Of a stretch of DNA of 64,000 bases, positions 8,310 through 18,100 are shown in pieces. Origin of the DNA: Iodidimonas nitroreducens (GTDB lineage: Bacteria; Pseudomonadota; Alphaproteobacteria; Sphingomonadales; Rhodothalassiaceae); contig BAYV01000005.1 in assembly GCA_000710935.1 (NCBI GenBank), forward strand, positions 1 to 64,000, given 5' to 3'. Made by a program: the position numbers and the translations under genes. Each line of letters begins with the position of its first letter. Position 1 is the stretch's first letter. Below the pieces are notes generated by a model. The model ran no database searches, was not told where the DNA came from, and saw only the letters and a program-made list of their open reading frames with translations.

Positions 8310-9394
8310 CCCCCATCCCCGCAAGAGAACTGATGGACAAGATCACCCAAAAACGGATGCAAAAGCACCGCTTGCTGGCCTTTCTGGTGATGGCGCTGGT
8401 GATCGCCATCATCGCCAATATCGGCATCGGCAGCTATGGGATTCCGCCCCTGCGATTGCTCGCCATCCTTGGCGCGCAAATAGGGCTTGATCTGCCCGGC
8501 AGCTTCAGTGCGCAGGATGAAGCGATTGTGCTGGCAATCCGGCTGCCCCGCGTTTTCACGGGATTGGGGGTGGGAGCAGGATTGGCGCTGGCGGGTGCGG
8601 CCTTACAGGGATTATTTCGCAATCCACTGGCTGAACCCGGTCTGGTGGGCGTTTCAGCGGGGGCAGCCCTAGCTGCGGTAGCGATGATCGTTCTGGGCGG
8701 GGGATCTTTCTATATCGCCTCATTTGATCTTACCCCTTATGCCCTGCCGCTGGCCGCCTTTGGTGGCGGGCTTTTGGCCACGGCTCTGATTCATGGTCTG
8801 GCCCGCCGCCTTCCCGGCGATCCGGTTGCCACCATGCTGCTGGTTGGCATCGCAATCAATGCGGTGGCGGGTGCCGGGATCGGCATCTTTCAATATGCCA
8901 GCGATGATACCCAATTGCGCCTACTCAGCTTTTGGCTGATGGGGGGGCTTGGTCATGCAAGCTGGACGGCGACCCTCCCGGCCCTTGTTCTGATCACCAT
9001 CGGGGGCATCACCATCCTCAGCCGCGCCATGGCGCTCGATGCCTATCTTCTTGGCAGTGCCGAGGCGGGGCATCTGGGCATCAAGACCCAAAGCCTTGCC
9101 CGTGTGATGATCGTGGCAACGGCGCTCATGGTTGGGGCGGCGGTCGCCGTCTCGGGCATCATCAGCTTTGTGGGGCTGGTGGTGCCGCATCTGGTGCGCA
9201 CGATCATCGGCCCTGATCATCGCACTGTTCTCCCCGCCTCGGCTTTGCTGGGGGCCTTTTTGATGCTGATGGCCGATCTTTTGGCCCGCACCCTCATCAG
9301 CCCCGCCGAACTGCCCATCGGCCTTGTGACCAGCGCTTTGGGCGGGCCTGCATTTCTGTGGCTTTTATTCCGCTATCATTCAGGAAGGTTCTGA
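8306..9394 (+). CDS. hmuU: Haem ABC transporter permease HmuU (362 aa)
   Basis: A FecCD/BtuC-family inner-membrane permease with about ten hydrophobic segments. The family run Arg-Leu-Pro-Arg-x-x-x-x-x-x-x-Gly-Ala-x-Leu-Ala-x-x-Gly is seen at about residues 78-97, followed by Gln-Gly-Leu-Phe-Arg-Asn-Pro-Leu-Ala-Glu-Pro. The coupling-loop region Gly-x-Ile-x-Phe-Val-Gly-Leu-Val-Val-Pro-His is near residue 280. The ATG at 8306 overlaps the hmuT stop (ATGA); a second ATG at 8333 is an alternative start. Works with HmuT and HmuV to bring haem into the cytoplasm. Confidence 0.93.
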   Translation: MTPIPARELMDKITQKRMQKHRLLAFLVMALVIAIIANIGIGSYGIPPLRLLAILGAQIGLDLPGSFSAQDEAIVLAIRLPRVFTGLGVGAGLALAGAALQGLFRNPLAEPGLVGVSAGAALAAVAMIVLGGGSFYIASFDLTPYALPLAAFGGGLLATALIHGLARRLPGDPVATMLLVGIAINAVAGAGIGIFQYASDDTQLRLLSFWLMGGLGHASWTATLPALVLITIGGITILSRAMALDAYLLGSAEAGHLGIKTQSLARVMIVATALMVGAAVAVSGIISFVGLVVPHLVRTIIGPDHRTVLPASALLGAFLMLMADLLARTLISPAELPIGLVTSALGGPAFLWLLFRYHSGRF

Positions 9395-9396
9395 TC

Positions 9397-10233
9397 ATGC
9401 TGATGCTTGATGATGTCTCCTTCAGCCGGGGCGATGCCCCTATTCTGGATCGCGTCTCGCTCCAGATCGTGCCGGGCAGGCTCACCGTTCTCATCGGCCC
9501 GAATGGGGCGGGCAAATCCACCGCCCTGCGCTTGCTGGCAGGGGAGATCGCACCACATAGGGGCAGCGTCAGTCTGGGCGGCAGGCCGCTATCGGCCTGG
9601 AACAGCCGCGCGCTGTCTCAATGCCGCGCCATCCTGCCTCAAAGCTCTGATATCAGCTTCAATTTCACCGTCTTCGATATTGCGGCTCTGGGGCGGCTGC
9701 CCCATGGCGAACGCCCCGCCTCTCCTCATGCCCAGCGCATCATCTGGCAGGCGTTGGCGCGCACCCGGGTCAGCCATCTGGCCGACCGACCCTTTCCCAC
9801 CTTATCCGGCGGCGAACGCCAGCGGGTGCAGTTGGCCCGGGTGCTGGCCCAGATCTGGCCCGAAAGCCCGCCGCAAGCAAAGAATAGCCCCAGCTATCTT
9901 TTGCTCGATGAACCCACCAGCGCCCTTGATCCCGGCCAGCAGATTGCCCTGCTCAGCGTGGCAAAAGACTTTGCAGCCCAGGGCTATGGCGTTTTTGCCA
10001 TTCTCCATGATCTCAATCAGGCGAGCGCCTTTGCCGATCATCTGGCCATTTTAGAAAGCGGCCGCCTGATCGCCCAAGGACGACCCGAAAAGGTGCTGAC
10101 CCGCGCGAACATTCGGGATGTGTGGGGCATGGATGTGGCGCTTTTGCAGCCTCATGGACCGGGGCGGCCGGTGATTGCCCCCCATTATCATCCCCCTTCC
10201 CTCAAACATGAGAGAGCCATGACCCTCCCCTGA
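9397..10233 (+). CDS. hmuV: Haem ABC transporter ATP-binding protein HmuV (278 aa)
   Basis: The ATPase that powers the haem importer. Motifs in order: Walker A Gly-Pro-Asn-Gly-Ala-Gly-Lys-Ser-Thr (about residues 34-42), signature Leu-Ser-Gly-Gly-Glu-Arg-Gln-Arg-Val, Walker B Leu-Leu-Leu-Asp-Glu-Pro-Thr-Ser-Ala-Leu-Asp, and the switch His in Ile-Leu-His-Asp-Leu-Asn. ATG at 9397 follows an AGGAAGG site. It is only 2 bp after hmuU, so it is the last gene of the haem operon. No clear terminator follows in the 90 bp before the tRNA gene. Confidence 0.93.
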   Translation: MLMLDDVSFSRGDAPILDRVSLQIVPGRLTVLIGPNGAGKSTALRLLAGEIAPHRGSVSLGGRPLSAWNSRALSQCRAILPQSSDISFNFTVFDIAALGRLPHGERPASPHAQRIIWQALARTRVSHLADRPFPTLSGGERQRVQLARVLAQIWPESPPQAKNSPSYLLLDEPTSALDPGQQIALLSVAKDFAAQGYGVFAILHDLNQASAFADHLAILESGRLIAQGRPEKVLTRANIRDVWGMDVALLQPHGPGRPVIAPHYHPPSLKHERAMTLP

Positions 10234-10324
10234 TGCCTATGGGCACAGAATATCTCTTGCGCGGGGCGCGGCAGATGCTTATGGTCCGCACCGCTTGGCT
10301 CTGCTAGGGCCGGGCAATCCTTTA

Positions 10325-10400
10325 GGGGCCGTAGCTCAGTTGGGAGAGCGCAGCAATCGCACTGCTGAGGTCAGGGGTTCGATTCCCCTCGGCTCCACCA
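10325..10400 (+). tRNA. tRNA-Ala (anticodon CGC)
   Basis: A full 76-base cloverleaf with encoded CCA. The acceptor GGGGCCG (10325-10331) pairs with CGGCTCC (10390-10396) and includes the G3-U70 pair that identifies alanine tRNAs. The D-arm is GCTC/GAGC; the anticodon stem CAGCA/TGCTG encloses loop ATCGCAC (anticodon CGC, reading GCG); the T-arm is AGGGG-TTCGATT-CCCCT. Confidence 0.97.
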
Positions 10401-10442
10401 TTTTATCAAAATGCTGATCGCCTCGGATGATAGACTCTCTGG

Positions 10443-10452
10443 GGCTCCACCA
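10443..10452 (+). repeat. Direct copy of the tRNA-Ala 3' end (10 bp)
   Basis: GGCTCCACCA at 10443-10452 repeats exactly the last ten bases of the tRNA (10391-10400), 52 bp downstream. tRNA 3' ends are favoured integration targets, so this could be a scar of a short lost insertion, or a partial tRNA duplication. No integrase is nearby and the match is short, so chance is possible. Confidence 0.35.
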
Positions 10453-10460
10453 CCAAATAT

Positions 10461-10535
10461 CGTCATCCCGGCCCCCGAGCCGGGATCCATCTTTCACACG
10501 CACAAGCCCTTCACCAGATAGACCCGGGTTCCCGG
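10461..10535 (+). repeat. GC-rich palindromic dispersed repeat, copy A
   Basis: One of three related copies in the window (others 29953-30024 and 44053-44136). It has an intact arm CCCGGCCCCCGAGCCGGG, the shared centre AAGCCCTTCACCAGAT, and a decayed second arm beginning GACCCGGG. In the remaining parts of the 690-bp gap between the tRNA and acnA I see the small minus-strand frame at 10623-10733 and a weak promoter at 10964-10992, and nothing else recognisable. Confidence 0.6.
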
Positions 10536-10622
10536 ATCAGGTCCGAGACAGGCAAGACCGGTAAGACGACAGACAAAAAGGGCCGGGCTCGTGCGCGGTT
10601 CTGATGGGCCTTCTGGCGGACC

Positions 10623-10733
10623 TTAGAGGGCGATCAGGATGAGGGCAGCCACAAGGCCGCTATAGGCGACAAACCAGATGAGAGCCAGAAAGCGGCTGGC
10701 CGTTGTCAGTCGATTGCGCTGAAAAACCATCAT
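10623..10733 (-). CDS. Small single-span membrane peptide, unknown (36 aa)
   Basis: ATG at 10733 to TAA at 10623 gives 36 residues: a basic start (Gln, Arg, Asn, Arg at 5-8, Arg14) followed by an almost uninterrupted hydrophobic stretch at about 15-36 with one Trp, one Tyr and no acidic residue. An AGGAGG ribosome site lies 5 bases before the ATG, which is the main reason to believe it is translated. I recognise no family. Similar stand-alone one-span peptides often serve as small membrane-complex subunits or stress peptides, but nothing here assigns a role. Confidence 0.5.
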   Translation of the reverse strand: MMVFQRNRLTTASRFLALIWFVAYSGLVAALILIAL

Positions 10734-10963
10734 CTAAGCCTCCTCTCATCAAGGCACATCGTGGATCGGCACGCCATAATAGAATTTCAAATGCTGCCGA
10801 TGGCTGATAGGCCTGACACTGTTGTTCCGATTTCATAGCCAAGCAGGCCATCATGGCCGGAACGGGACCAAAATATGTTGATCCGCATCTATAATATGGC
10901 GATCTTATGGGTCACGGTCACTGCACTTTTGGTTGAGGCTTTGTGAACTTGGTGCGATTCATC

Positions 10964-10992
10964 TTGAGATAAGTCCTGATATTTTGCATTAA
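10964..10992 (+). promoter_or_regulatory. Possible acnA promoter
   Basis: TTGAGA (10964-10969) and CATTAA (10987-10992) are spaced by 17 bp, about 100 bp before the aconitase start. The -35 is good and the -10 poor, so this is tentative. Confidence 0.3.
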
Positions 10993-11094
10993 CAGCACAG
11001 CAAACAGTCTCGTTCTGATTTCGATGGTGTTTGGCTCTGCTTTGGCAGAGCCGTCCATTTGCCATTTGGATCAAACGCAATTTCAGGAGGCAGC

Positions 11095-13785
11095 ATGTCC
11101 ACCGTAGGCCAAGATACCCTTAAAACCCGCGATACCCTTACCGCCAACGGCAAAGAATATGCCTATTTCTCCTTGAAAAAAGCGGCGGAAAAAATTGGCG
11201 ATGTCTCGCGCCTGCCCTTTTCCCTGAAGGTTTTGCTGGAAAATATGCTGCGCTGTGAAGACGGCCAGACCGTGACCAGTGATGATGTGCAGGCCGTGGC
11301 GGATTGGCTGAAAGATCGGCGCTCGGATCGGGAAATCGCCTATCGCCCGGCGCGGGTTTTGATGCAGGATTTCACCGGCGTGCCCGCCGTGGTCGATCTG
11401 GCGGCGATGCGCGGCGCGATGAAGGCGCTGGGCGGCGATCCGCAAAAGATCAATCCGCTCGCCCCCGTGGATCTGGTGATCGATCATTCGGTGATGGTCG
11501 ATAAATTCGGCAGCGAAACTGCCTTTAAACAAAATGTCGATCTGGAAATGAAGCGCAATAAAGAGCGCTATGAATTTCTGCGCTGGGGCCAGCAGGCCTT
11601 TGATAATTTCCGCGCTGTGCCCCCGGGCACCGGCATCTGCCATCAGGTGAATCTGGAATATCTGGGCCGCACAGTGTGGACCAATGAGATTGATGGCACC
11701 CTTTATGCCTATCCCGATACCGTGGTGGGCACCGATAGCCACACCACGATGATCAATGCGCTGGCCGTTCTGGGCTGGGGCGTGGGCGGCATCGAAGCCG
11801 AAGCGGCCATGCTGGGCCAGCCGGTTTCCATGCTCATTCCCGAAGTGATCGGCTTCAAGATCAAGGGCCGCCTGCCCGAAGGGGCCACCGCCACCGATCT
11901 GGTGCTGACGGTAACCCAGATGCTCCGCAAAAAGGGTGTGGTGGGCAAATTCGTTGAATTTTTTGGCGATGGTCTGGCCCATATGTCGGTGGCCGATAAA
12001 GCGACCATTTCCAATATGGCTCCGGAATATGGGGCCACCTGCGGCTTTTTCCCGATCGATCAGGCCACCCTTGATTATCTGGAATTCTCGGGCCGGGGCG
12101 ATGATACTGTGGCTTTGGTCGAAGCCTATGCCAAGGCGCAGGGCATGTGGCATGATCCATCCGCCCCCGATCCCGCATTCACCGATCAGCTTGAGCTTGA
12201 TCTGGCTGATGTGGTGCCCTCGATCGCCGGGCCCAAGCGGCCGCAGGATCGTGTTCTGCTTACCGATGCGGCCAGCGCCTTTGCCACTGAATTGCGTGAT
12301 AGCTTCAAAAAGGGCGAGGCCCCGGATGAGCGCTTCAAGGTTGATGGCGAGGATTTCGATATCGGCCATGGCGATGTGGTGATTGCCGCGATCACAAGCT
12401 GCACCAATACCTCCAATCCCAGCGTGATGCTGGCCGCCGGGCTGGTGGCGCGCAATGCTCTGGCGCGCGGACTTTCGGTGAAGCCATGGGTGAAAACCTC
12501 ACTGGCGCCGGGCAGTCAGGTGGTGACCGATTATCTTCTGAAAGCCGGGCTGCAGGATGATCTGGATGCTTTGGGTTTCAATCTGGTGGGCTATGGCTGC
12601 ACCACCTGCATCGGCAATTCCGGCCCCCTGCCCGAAGCCATTTCAAAAGCCGTGAACAGCCATGATGTGGTGGCCTGCTCGGTGCTTTCGGGCAATCGCA
12701 ATTTTGAAGGCCGGGTCAATCCCGATGTGAAAGCGAATTATCTGGCCTCGCCGCCGCTGGTGGTGGCCTATGCCCTTGCCGGATCGATGAAGGTGGATCT
12801 GATGAATGATCCGCTCGGCACGGATCAGGATGGTAAGGACGTTTATTTCCGCGATATCTGGCCATCGAGCGCCGAGATCGAACAGGTGGTACGCGAAGCC
12901 GTGACGCCCGAACAATTCAGCAAACGCTATGCCGATGTTTTTGCCGGGGATGAGCAATGGCAGGCGATCAAGGTCACCAAGGGGCTGACCTATGAATGGA
13001 ATGATGACAGCACCTATGTGCAAAATCCGCCTTATTTCGAGGGCATGAAAGCCGAGCCGGAAGCCACGAGCAATATCAAAGGGGCGCGGATGCTGGCGCT
13101 TTTAGGCGATTCGGTGACCACCGATCATATTTCCCCGGCGGGTTCGATCAAGCCCGATAGCCCGGCAGGACGCTATCTGACCGATAATGGCGTGGAACGG
13201 GCAGAATTCAATTCCTATGGCTCGCGTCGCGGCAATCATGAAGTGATGATGCGCGGCACCTTCGCCAATATCCGCCTGCGCAATCTGATGGCACCGGGCA
13301 CCGAAGGCGGGGTGACCGTGCATTATCCTTCGGGCGAAGAAACGTCGATCTATGATGCAGCAATGCAATATACCGCCGAGGATACCCCCCTCGTGGTGGT
13401 GGCGGGCAAGGAATATGGCACCGGTTCCAGCCGGGATTGGGCGGCCAAGGGCACCCGGCTTTTGGGCGTGCGGGCGGTGATCGTGGAATCCTTTGAACGT
13501 ATTCATCGCTCCAATCTGGTGGGAATGGGGGTTCTGCCCTTGCAGTTCAAGGATGGCATGACCGCGCAATCCCTGAAGCTGACCGGCAAGGAACGCTTTG
13601 ACATCACCGGCATCGGCAAGGGAATCAAGCCGCGTCAGGATGTGGCCTGCACCATTCATTATGAGGATGGCAGCAGCAAAGACATCACGCTTTTATGCCG
13701 GATCGATACGGCGGATGAAGTGAGCTATTATGAAAATGGCGGTATCCTGCATTATGTTCTGCGGCGGTTGGCAACGGCGGCCTGA
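11095..13785 (+). CDS. acnA: Aconitate hydratase A (896 aa)
   Basis: Interconverts citrate and isocitrate in the TCA cycle through a [4Fe-4S] cluster. Length matches bacterial AcnA. Cluster ligands are visible as the Cys of [10 protein letters not shown] (near residue 440) and the two Cys of Gly-Cys-Thr-Thr-Cys-Ile-Gly-Asn-Ser (near 503-506). The C-terminal swivel domain carries [13 protein letters not shown] and Tyr-Gly-Ser-Arg-Arg-Gly-Asn-His. ATG at 11095 follows AGGAGG and is preferred to an in-frame start at 11059. A terminator follows directly. In many alphaproteobacteria acnA lies close to the ccm genes; here they are 16 kb apart. Confidence 0.97.
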   Translation: MSTVGQDTLKTRDTLTANGKEYAYFSLKKAAEKIGDVSRLPFSLKVLLENMLRCEDGQTVTSDDVQAVADWLKDRRSDREIAYRPARVLMQDFTGVPAVVDLAAMRGAMKALGGDPQKINPLAPVDLVIDHSVMVDKFGSETAFKQNVDLEMKRNKERYEFLRWGQQAFDNFRAVPPGTGICHQVNLEYLGRTVWTNEIDGTLYAYPDTVVGTDSHTTMINALAVLGWGVGGIEAEAAMLGQPVSMLIPEVIGFKIKGRLPEGATATDLVLTVTQMLRKKGVVGKFVEFFGDGLAHMSVADKATISNMAPEYGATCGFFPIDQATLDYLEFSGRGDDTVALVEAYAKAQGMWHDPSAPDPAFTDQLELDLADVVPSIAGPKRPQDRVLLTDAASAFATELRDSFKKGEAPDERFKVDGEDFDIGHGDVVIAAITSCTNTSNPSVMLAAGLVARNALARGLSVKPWVKTSLAPGSQVVTDYLLKAGLQDDLDALGFNLVGYGCTTCIGNSGPLPEAISKAVNSHDVVACSVLSGNRNFEGRVNPDVKANYLASPPLVVAYALAGSMKVDLMNDPLGTDQDGKDVYFRDIWPSSAEIEQVVREAVTPEQFSKRYADVFAGDEQWQAIKVTKGLTYEWNDDSTYVQNPPYFEGMKAEPEATSNIKGARMLALLGDSVTTDHISPAGSIKPDSPAGRYLTDNGVERAEFNSYGSRRGNHEVMMRGTFANIRLRNLMAPGTEGGVTVHYPSGEETSIYDAAMQYTAEDTPLVVVAGKEYGTGSSRDWAAKGTRLLGVRAVIVESFERIHRSNLVGMGVLPLQFKDGMTAQSLKLTGKERFDITGIGKGIKPRQDVACTIHYEDGSSKDITLLCRIDTADEVSYYENGGILHYVLRRLATAA

Positions 13786-13810
13786 TTTGCATTGATCGCC
13801 TGAGGATGAA

Positions 13811-13839
13811 AGAGCGCTTCAGAGATGGAGCGCTCTTTT
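13811..13839 (+). terminator. Intrinsic terminator of acnA
   Basis: AGAGCGCT (13811-13818) pairs perfectly with AGCGCTCT (13829-13836), and the stem runs straight into a TTTT tract. It lies 26 bp after the aconitase stop. It also shows that the next gene cannot start at the ATG at 13825, which is inside the hairpin. Confidence 0.85.
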
Positions 13840-13959
13840 CCGTTTAAGGCTTGTCTTATTTTTTTAGATAACCCAAGGCATGAATTGCGCCCGGAACCAG
13901 CTTTGATTAGGGTGCTCGCCATTCGATCTGGCCTGCTTGCCCCTGTTCACCCGTTTAAA

Positions 13960-15120
13960 ATGAGCGTTGAGATGATCCGATCCTGTTTTCCTCTGGCCCC
14001 CTTTTCCGTGGCCGCCCTCATGGTCCTATCATCCCCTTCGGCTTTGGCGGATCGGGTCCATCTTGAAGATGGCAGCCGGATCGAGGGAGAATTGCAGCGT
14101 CTGCATGAAAAAGCTTTGGCTGTTGAAACCGCTTTTGCCGGAACGATCAGCATCGCTCAGGATCAGATCGCCGGGCTGAACAGCGATGGATTTTTGATGA
14201 TCTCCCTTGCCAGCGGTGATCGCATCATGGGGCGGCTGGCCTATGATCCGCAAACCGGCCAGCGTTTATTGAGCGAGACTTTGGGGAATTTGCCCCTTGA
14301 TCTGGACAAAGTGAGTGCCATTTGGCCCGAAGACCAGCCCACCCCGGAACGCCTGGTGATCCAGGAGATCGAGGAGCGCGAGCGGCATAATCTGGCGGAG
14401 GCCCAAAAGCAGCATGAAGAAGAACAAAAGGCCCTGGCCGAAGCGCTGGTGACCCCCGATAAAGCCTGGAGCGGGCGCACCCAGCTTGGTCTTTCCGGGG
14501 CCAGCGGCAATACCGATCGCGCCGCTTTGAATGGCAAAGCCACGGCCCGGCGGGAAACCAGCTTTGATCGCCTCGATCTATCTCTGGGCTGGCGCTTTGC
14601 CCGCGAAAATGGGCAGGAAACCGAAAATGAAGTGATTGGCGATGCCCGTCTGGAGCGCGATTTTTCCAAACGCTGGTTTGCTTTTGGCTCAATCATGCTG
14701 GAACAGGATGAATTCGAGGATCTCGATCTGCGCTCGGTGGTGACTTTGGGCTCCGGTTATTTTTTCATTCAAGAAAATGATCATGAACTGAAAGCCCGCC
14801 TTGGTTTGGGTTATCAGCTTGAAGCCTTCCAAACATCGCCCACCGAGGAAGAAGCAATTTTATCCCTGGGCTATGATTACAAGATCCAGTTGAATGGCCG
14901 TTTATTATTCACCCATAATTTCACTTATCTGCCCAGCCTGTCTGATCCGGTGAATGATTTCCGCGTGCAAAGCGATGCCGCCCTCGATATCCCGGTCACC
15001 GATAATAAAGCCTGGAGCGTCAAAATCGGGCTGCGCAATCAATATGATAATCGCCCGGTTTTAGGCAATGAAAAGCTCGATACCTTCTATACCGTCAGTT
15101 TGGGCTATAATTTCCAATAG
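13960..15120 (+). CDS. DUF481 outer-membrane beta-barrel protein (386 aa)
   Basis: An exported protein. A signal peptide of about 25-30 residues ends Ser-Ala-Leu-Ala. A small N-terminal beta domain (His-Leu-Glu-Asp-Gly-Ser-Arg-Ile-Glu-Gly-Glu, about residues 32-125) leads to a charged helical linker rich in Glu, Gln and Lys (about 130-170). The C-terminal 210 residues are a DUF481-type barrel opening with Ser-Gly-Asn-Thr-Asp and ending in aromatic Tyr-Asn-Phe-Gln. The related YdiY of E. coli is an acid- or salt-induced outer-membrane protein; the role here is unknown. Start chosen at ATG 13960, with ATG 13972 as alternative, because earlier starts lie within the acnA terminator. Confidence 0.8.
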   Translation: MSVEMIRSCFPLAPFSVAALMVLSSPSALADRVHLEDGSRIEGELQRLHEKALAVETAFAGTISIAQDQIAGLNSDGFLMISLASGDRIMGRLAYDPQTGQRLLSETLGNLPLDLDKVSAIWPEDQPTPERLVIQEIEERERHNLAEAQKQHEEEQKALAEALVTPDKAWSGRTQLGLSGASGNTDRAALNGKATARRETSFDRLDLSLGWRFARENGQETENEVIGDARLERDFSKRWFAFGSIMLEQDEFEDLDLRSVVTLGSGYFFIQENDHELKARLGLGYQLEAFQTSPTEEEAILSLGYDYKIQLNGRLLFTHNFTYLPSLSDPVNDFRVQSDAALDIPVTDNKAWSVKIGLRNQYDNRPVLGNEKLDTFYTVSLGYNFQ

Positions 15121-15124
15121 TCTG

Positions 15125-15165
15125 CACCGCGAGGCAGGCCAAGAGACTGGCATGGCCCCGCGGTG
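15125..15165. terminator. Hairpin between convergent genes
   Basis: CACCGCG (15125-15131) pairs with CGCGGTG (15159-15165), and inner GGC/GCC pairs extend the stem. It lies between the convergent DUF481 and RND permease genes, where a two-way terminator is expected. No strong T-run, so confidence is moderate. Confidence 0.5.
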
Positions 15166-15177
15166 GGTTCGCATCGT

Positions 15178-18100
15178 TTATTCCGCCGCACTCGGCTCGG
15201 ATTGGCTTTGGCTGCCAAGGGGGGCCTGTTTGCGCCCGGTCCACAGCCCTTTCATAAAGCGTTTCATATCTTCACCTAAGCCATAAAGGGCGGGGACCAG
15301 AAACAGGGTCACAAAGGTCGCCACCAGCACCCCAAAAGACAGGGCAACCACCGTGGGCTTCAGGAATTGAGCCTGCGTTGAGCGTTCCGCCATCATCGGG
15401 ATAAGACCGACAAAGGTGGTAATCGAGGTGAGCAGAATGGGGCGGAAGCGGGCCACCCCGGCTTCAACCAAAGCATCCATCGCCCCCATTCCCTTTTCGC
15501 GCAGGCGACCGATATAATCCACCAGCACCAGATTATCATTGACCACCACCCCAGCGGCGGCGGCCAGCCCGAAATAGGAAAATAAGGTGATCGGCATATC
15601 AAACAGCAGATGCCCCAAAACCGCCCCCACAAAGCCAAAGGGGATGGCGGTCATCACCAGAAGGGGCAGGAAATAAGAGCGAAAAGCCACAGCAATCAGG
15701 GCATACATGGCAAAAAGTGCAATGCCTTCAAGGCTGAGAATCTCGGCCATGAATTTTGCCTGACCTTCAGCCGAACCGATCTCCCCACGGCTGACCCCGG
15801 GATAGCGCTTTTCCCATGCCGGATAAAAATCCTTGCGCAGTTCGCCATAGATCTGCTCGCGCATATCCGATGACAATTCAGCACTGATCACCGCCGATCT
15901 TTGGCGTTCGCGGCGATCAATGCGCTTGATCCCCGGCTGATAATGCAGATCCGCCACGCTCAAAAGCGGAACCTCCAGCCCTTCGGCATTGCGCAGGCGG
16001 AAATCCGACAGGCTTTCAAGAGATTGCCGTTCATCCTTTGGATAGCGAACAAAAACCCGGACATCCGAGCCTTCCCGAGGCAGGCGCTGCACTTCTTCGC
16101 CATAATAGGCCTGGCGCACCTGCCGCGCCACTTCGGCCAGAGAAAATCCAAGCTCGCGGGCGCCGGGCTTCAAGCTGAAGCGCAGCTCTTCCATCGCAGT
16201 TTGCAGAGAATCGCGAATATTGAACACCGTATCATAGGTGCTGAGATGGGCTTTCAAATCCGCCACCGCCGCGCGCAGAACATCCATATCGGGATGATTG
16301 ATCGCCAGTTCGATTTCCGGCTGGTTTTGATTAAGGGTATAGTTGATCTCAAGATTTTCAGCATCCGGGATCTCGCCGATCAATTCGCGCAACCGATCAG
16401 CCGCCTCTTTGGCAGATAGATCGCGCTGCTCGGCGGGAGCCAGACGCACAAGGGCGAGAACCGAATTCTGCCGGGCGCGGGTGTACCAGTTTTCAATCAG
16501 CTTGCCCGCGCCATCCATGCGTTCATTGGCTTCGGCTTCCAGAGCTTTTTCAGCTTTTTGCAATTGCCCCAGAATTTCCAATGCCCGATTGAACGGCGTG
16601 CCTTCAGGCAAGGTCACATCAACCGAGATTTGTTCGGATTCAACATCGGGATTGAAGCTGAATTTCAGCCATGATGTGGATGAAACGCCAATGGCCAGAA
16701 TGAACAGAGCCAGAAAGATGCTGGCCGTGACGCCGCGGCGGCGCACCGCCGCAAACAGCCAGCGTCGATAAGTGCCTTGGGCAAAGCGAGTGATGGATTG
16801 GGCGATTTTTTTCTGGAACCGGCCAAAGCGCCCTTCCGTTTTCTGCGCCTTCAGATGGCTGAGATGGGCGGGCAGAATGAACAGGGCTTCGATCAGGGAA
16901 AAGCTCAAAGCGGCAATCACGATGATCGAGATATGCCGGGTAAATTCAACCTCCAAACCAGACAGAAACAACCAGGGCGCAAAAACGATCATGGTGGTGG
17001 CTACGGCATAGATCACCGGCTTGGCGACCAATTGAGTACCCAGAATGGCCGCATCCACACCGCCGCCGGTGCGTTCGGTTTCTTCATGGATATTTTCGCC
17101 CACCACGATGGCATCATCCACCACCACCCCGATGACCAGCAGAAAAGCAAAGAGCGACAGGAAATTGAGGGATACATCATTGGCCGGCAAAAAGATGAAG
17201 GCGCCGGCATAGGCCGTGGCGATCCCCATCGTGACCCACAAAGCAACCTTGGGCCGCAAACTCAGGATCAAAACCGCAAAAACCAATAAAAGCCCATAGA
17301 AGGCGGATTTTGAAATGGTTTCCATGCGATCATAATAGGCTTTGGATTCATCAGCATAGAGGATGAGCGACACCCCTTCGGGCATGCGTTCCTGTGCGGT
17401 TTCCAGATATTTCCTGACAGATTGCGAGGTAACCACCACATTCATTTCTTCGGCGGTCATCACCTGCACCAGAATGGCGCGTTCACCATTCAGGCTGGCC
17501 TGCAGATTAACATCTTCAAAGCCATCGATCACGCGCGCCACATCCCCCAGCCTAATGGTGCCCCCATCGGGGGTTTGCCGGATGATGATCTTGTTGAAAT
17601 CGGTCTGGTCATCGGCCAGATTGCGGGCGCGAAGCTGCACATCGCCGGTGCTGGTGCGCACGCTTCCTGCCGATAGATTGATCGAACTGGCGCGGATGGC
17701 GCTGGTCACTTCATCAAAGCTCAGGCCATAGCGGCGCAAGGCATTTTCCGACAATTCGATCGAAACTTCTTCCGAGCGCTGGCCAAACAGCGTGACAATC
17801 GAAACGCCGGGCAGCAGGGCCACCTCATCGCGCACTTTTTCGGCGGTTCTGGTCAGAATACGCTCATCAACATCGCCGCTGACGCCAATTCTGATCAATT
17901 CATTACGGGTCAGCAATTCCCGCACCCGGGGCGGCTCGATATCCCGGGGCAAAGATGCAATTCCATCCACCCGCAATTTCACATCATTGATGAAGCGATC
18001 CATATTGATGCTGCGATCCGCCTCGATATAAAGGGTCGCTAATCCCTCATAGGCGGTGGAGCGCACCCGATCCACATTGTCGAGATCGGCCAGCGATTCC

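Noticed and set aside
11083-12369. Long open frame of over 400 codons on the minus strand
   Set aside because: It is fully antisense to aconitase, whose protein motifs are beyond doubt. The frame is His/Ile/Gly-rich, as is typical of shadows of GC-biased genes, and has no family motif.
13825-13959. N-terminal extension of the DUF481 protein
   Set aside because: The ATG at 13825 lies in the acnA terminator hairpin and the extension hides the signal peptide.
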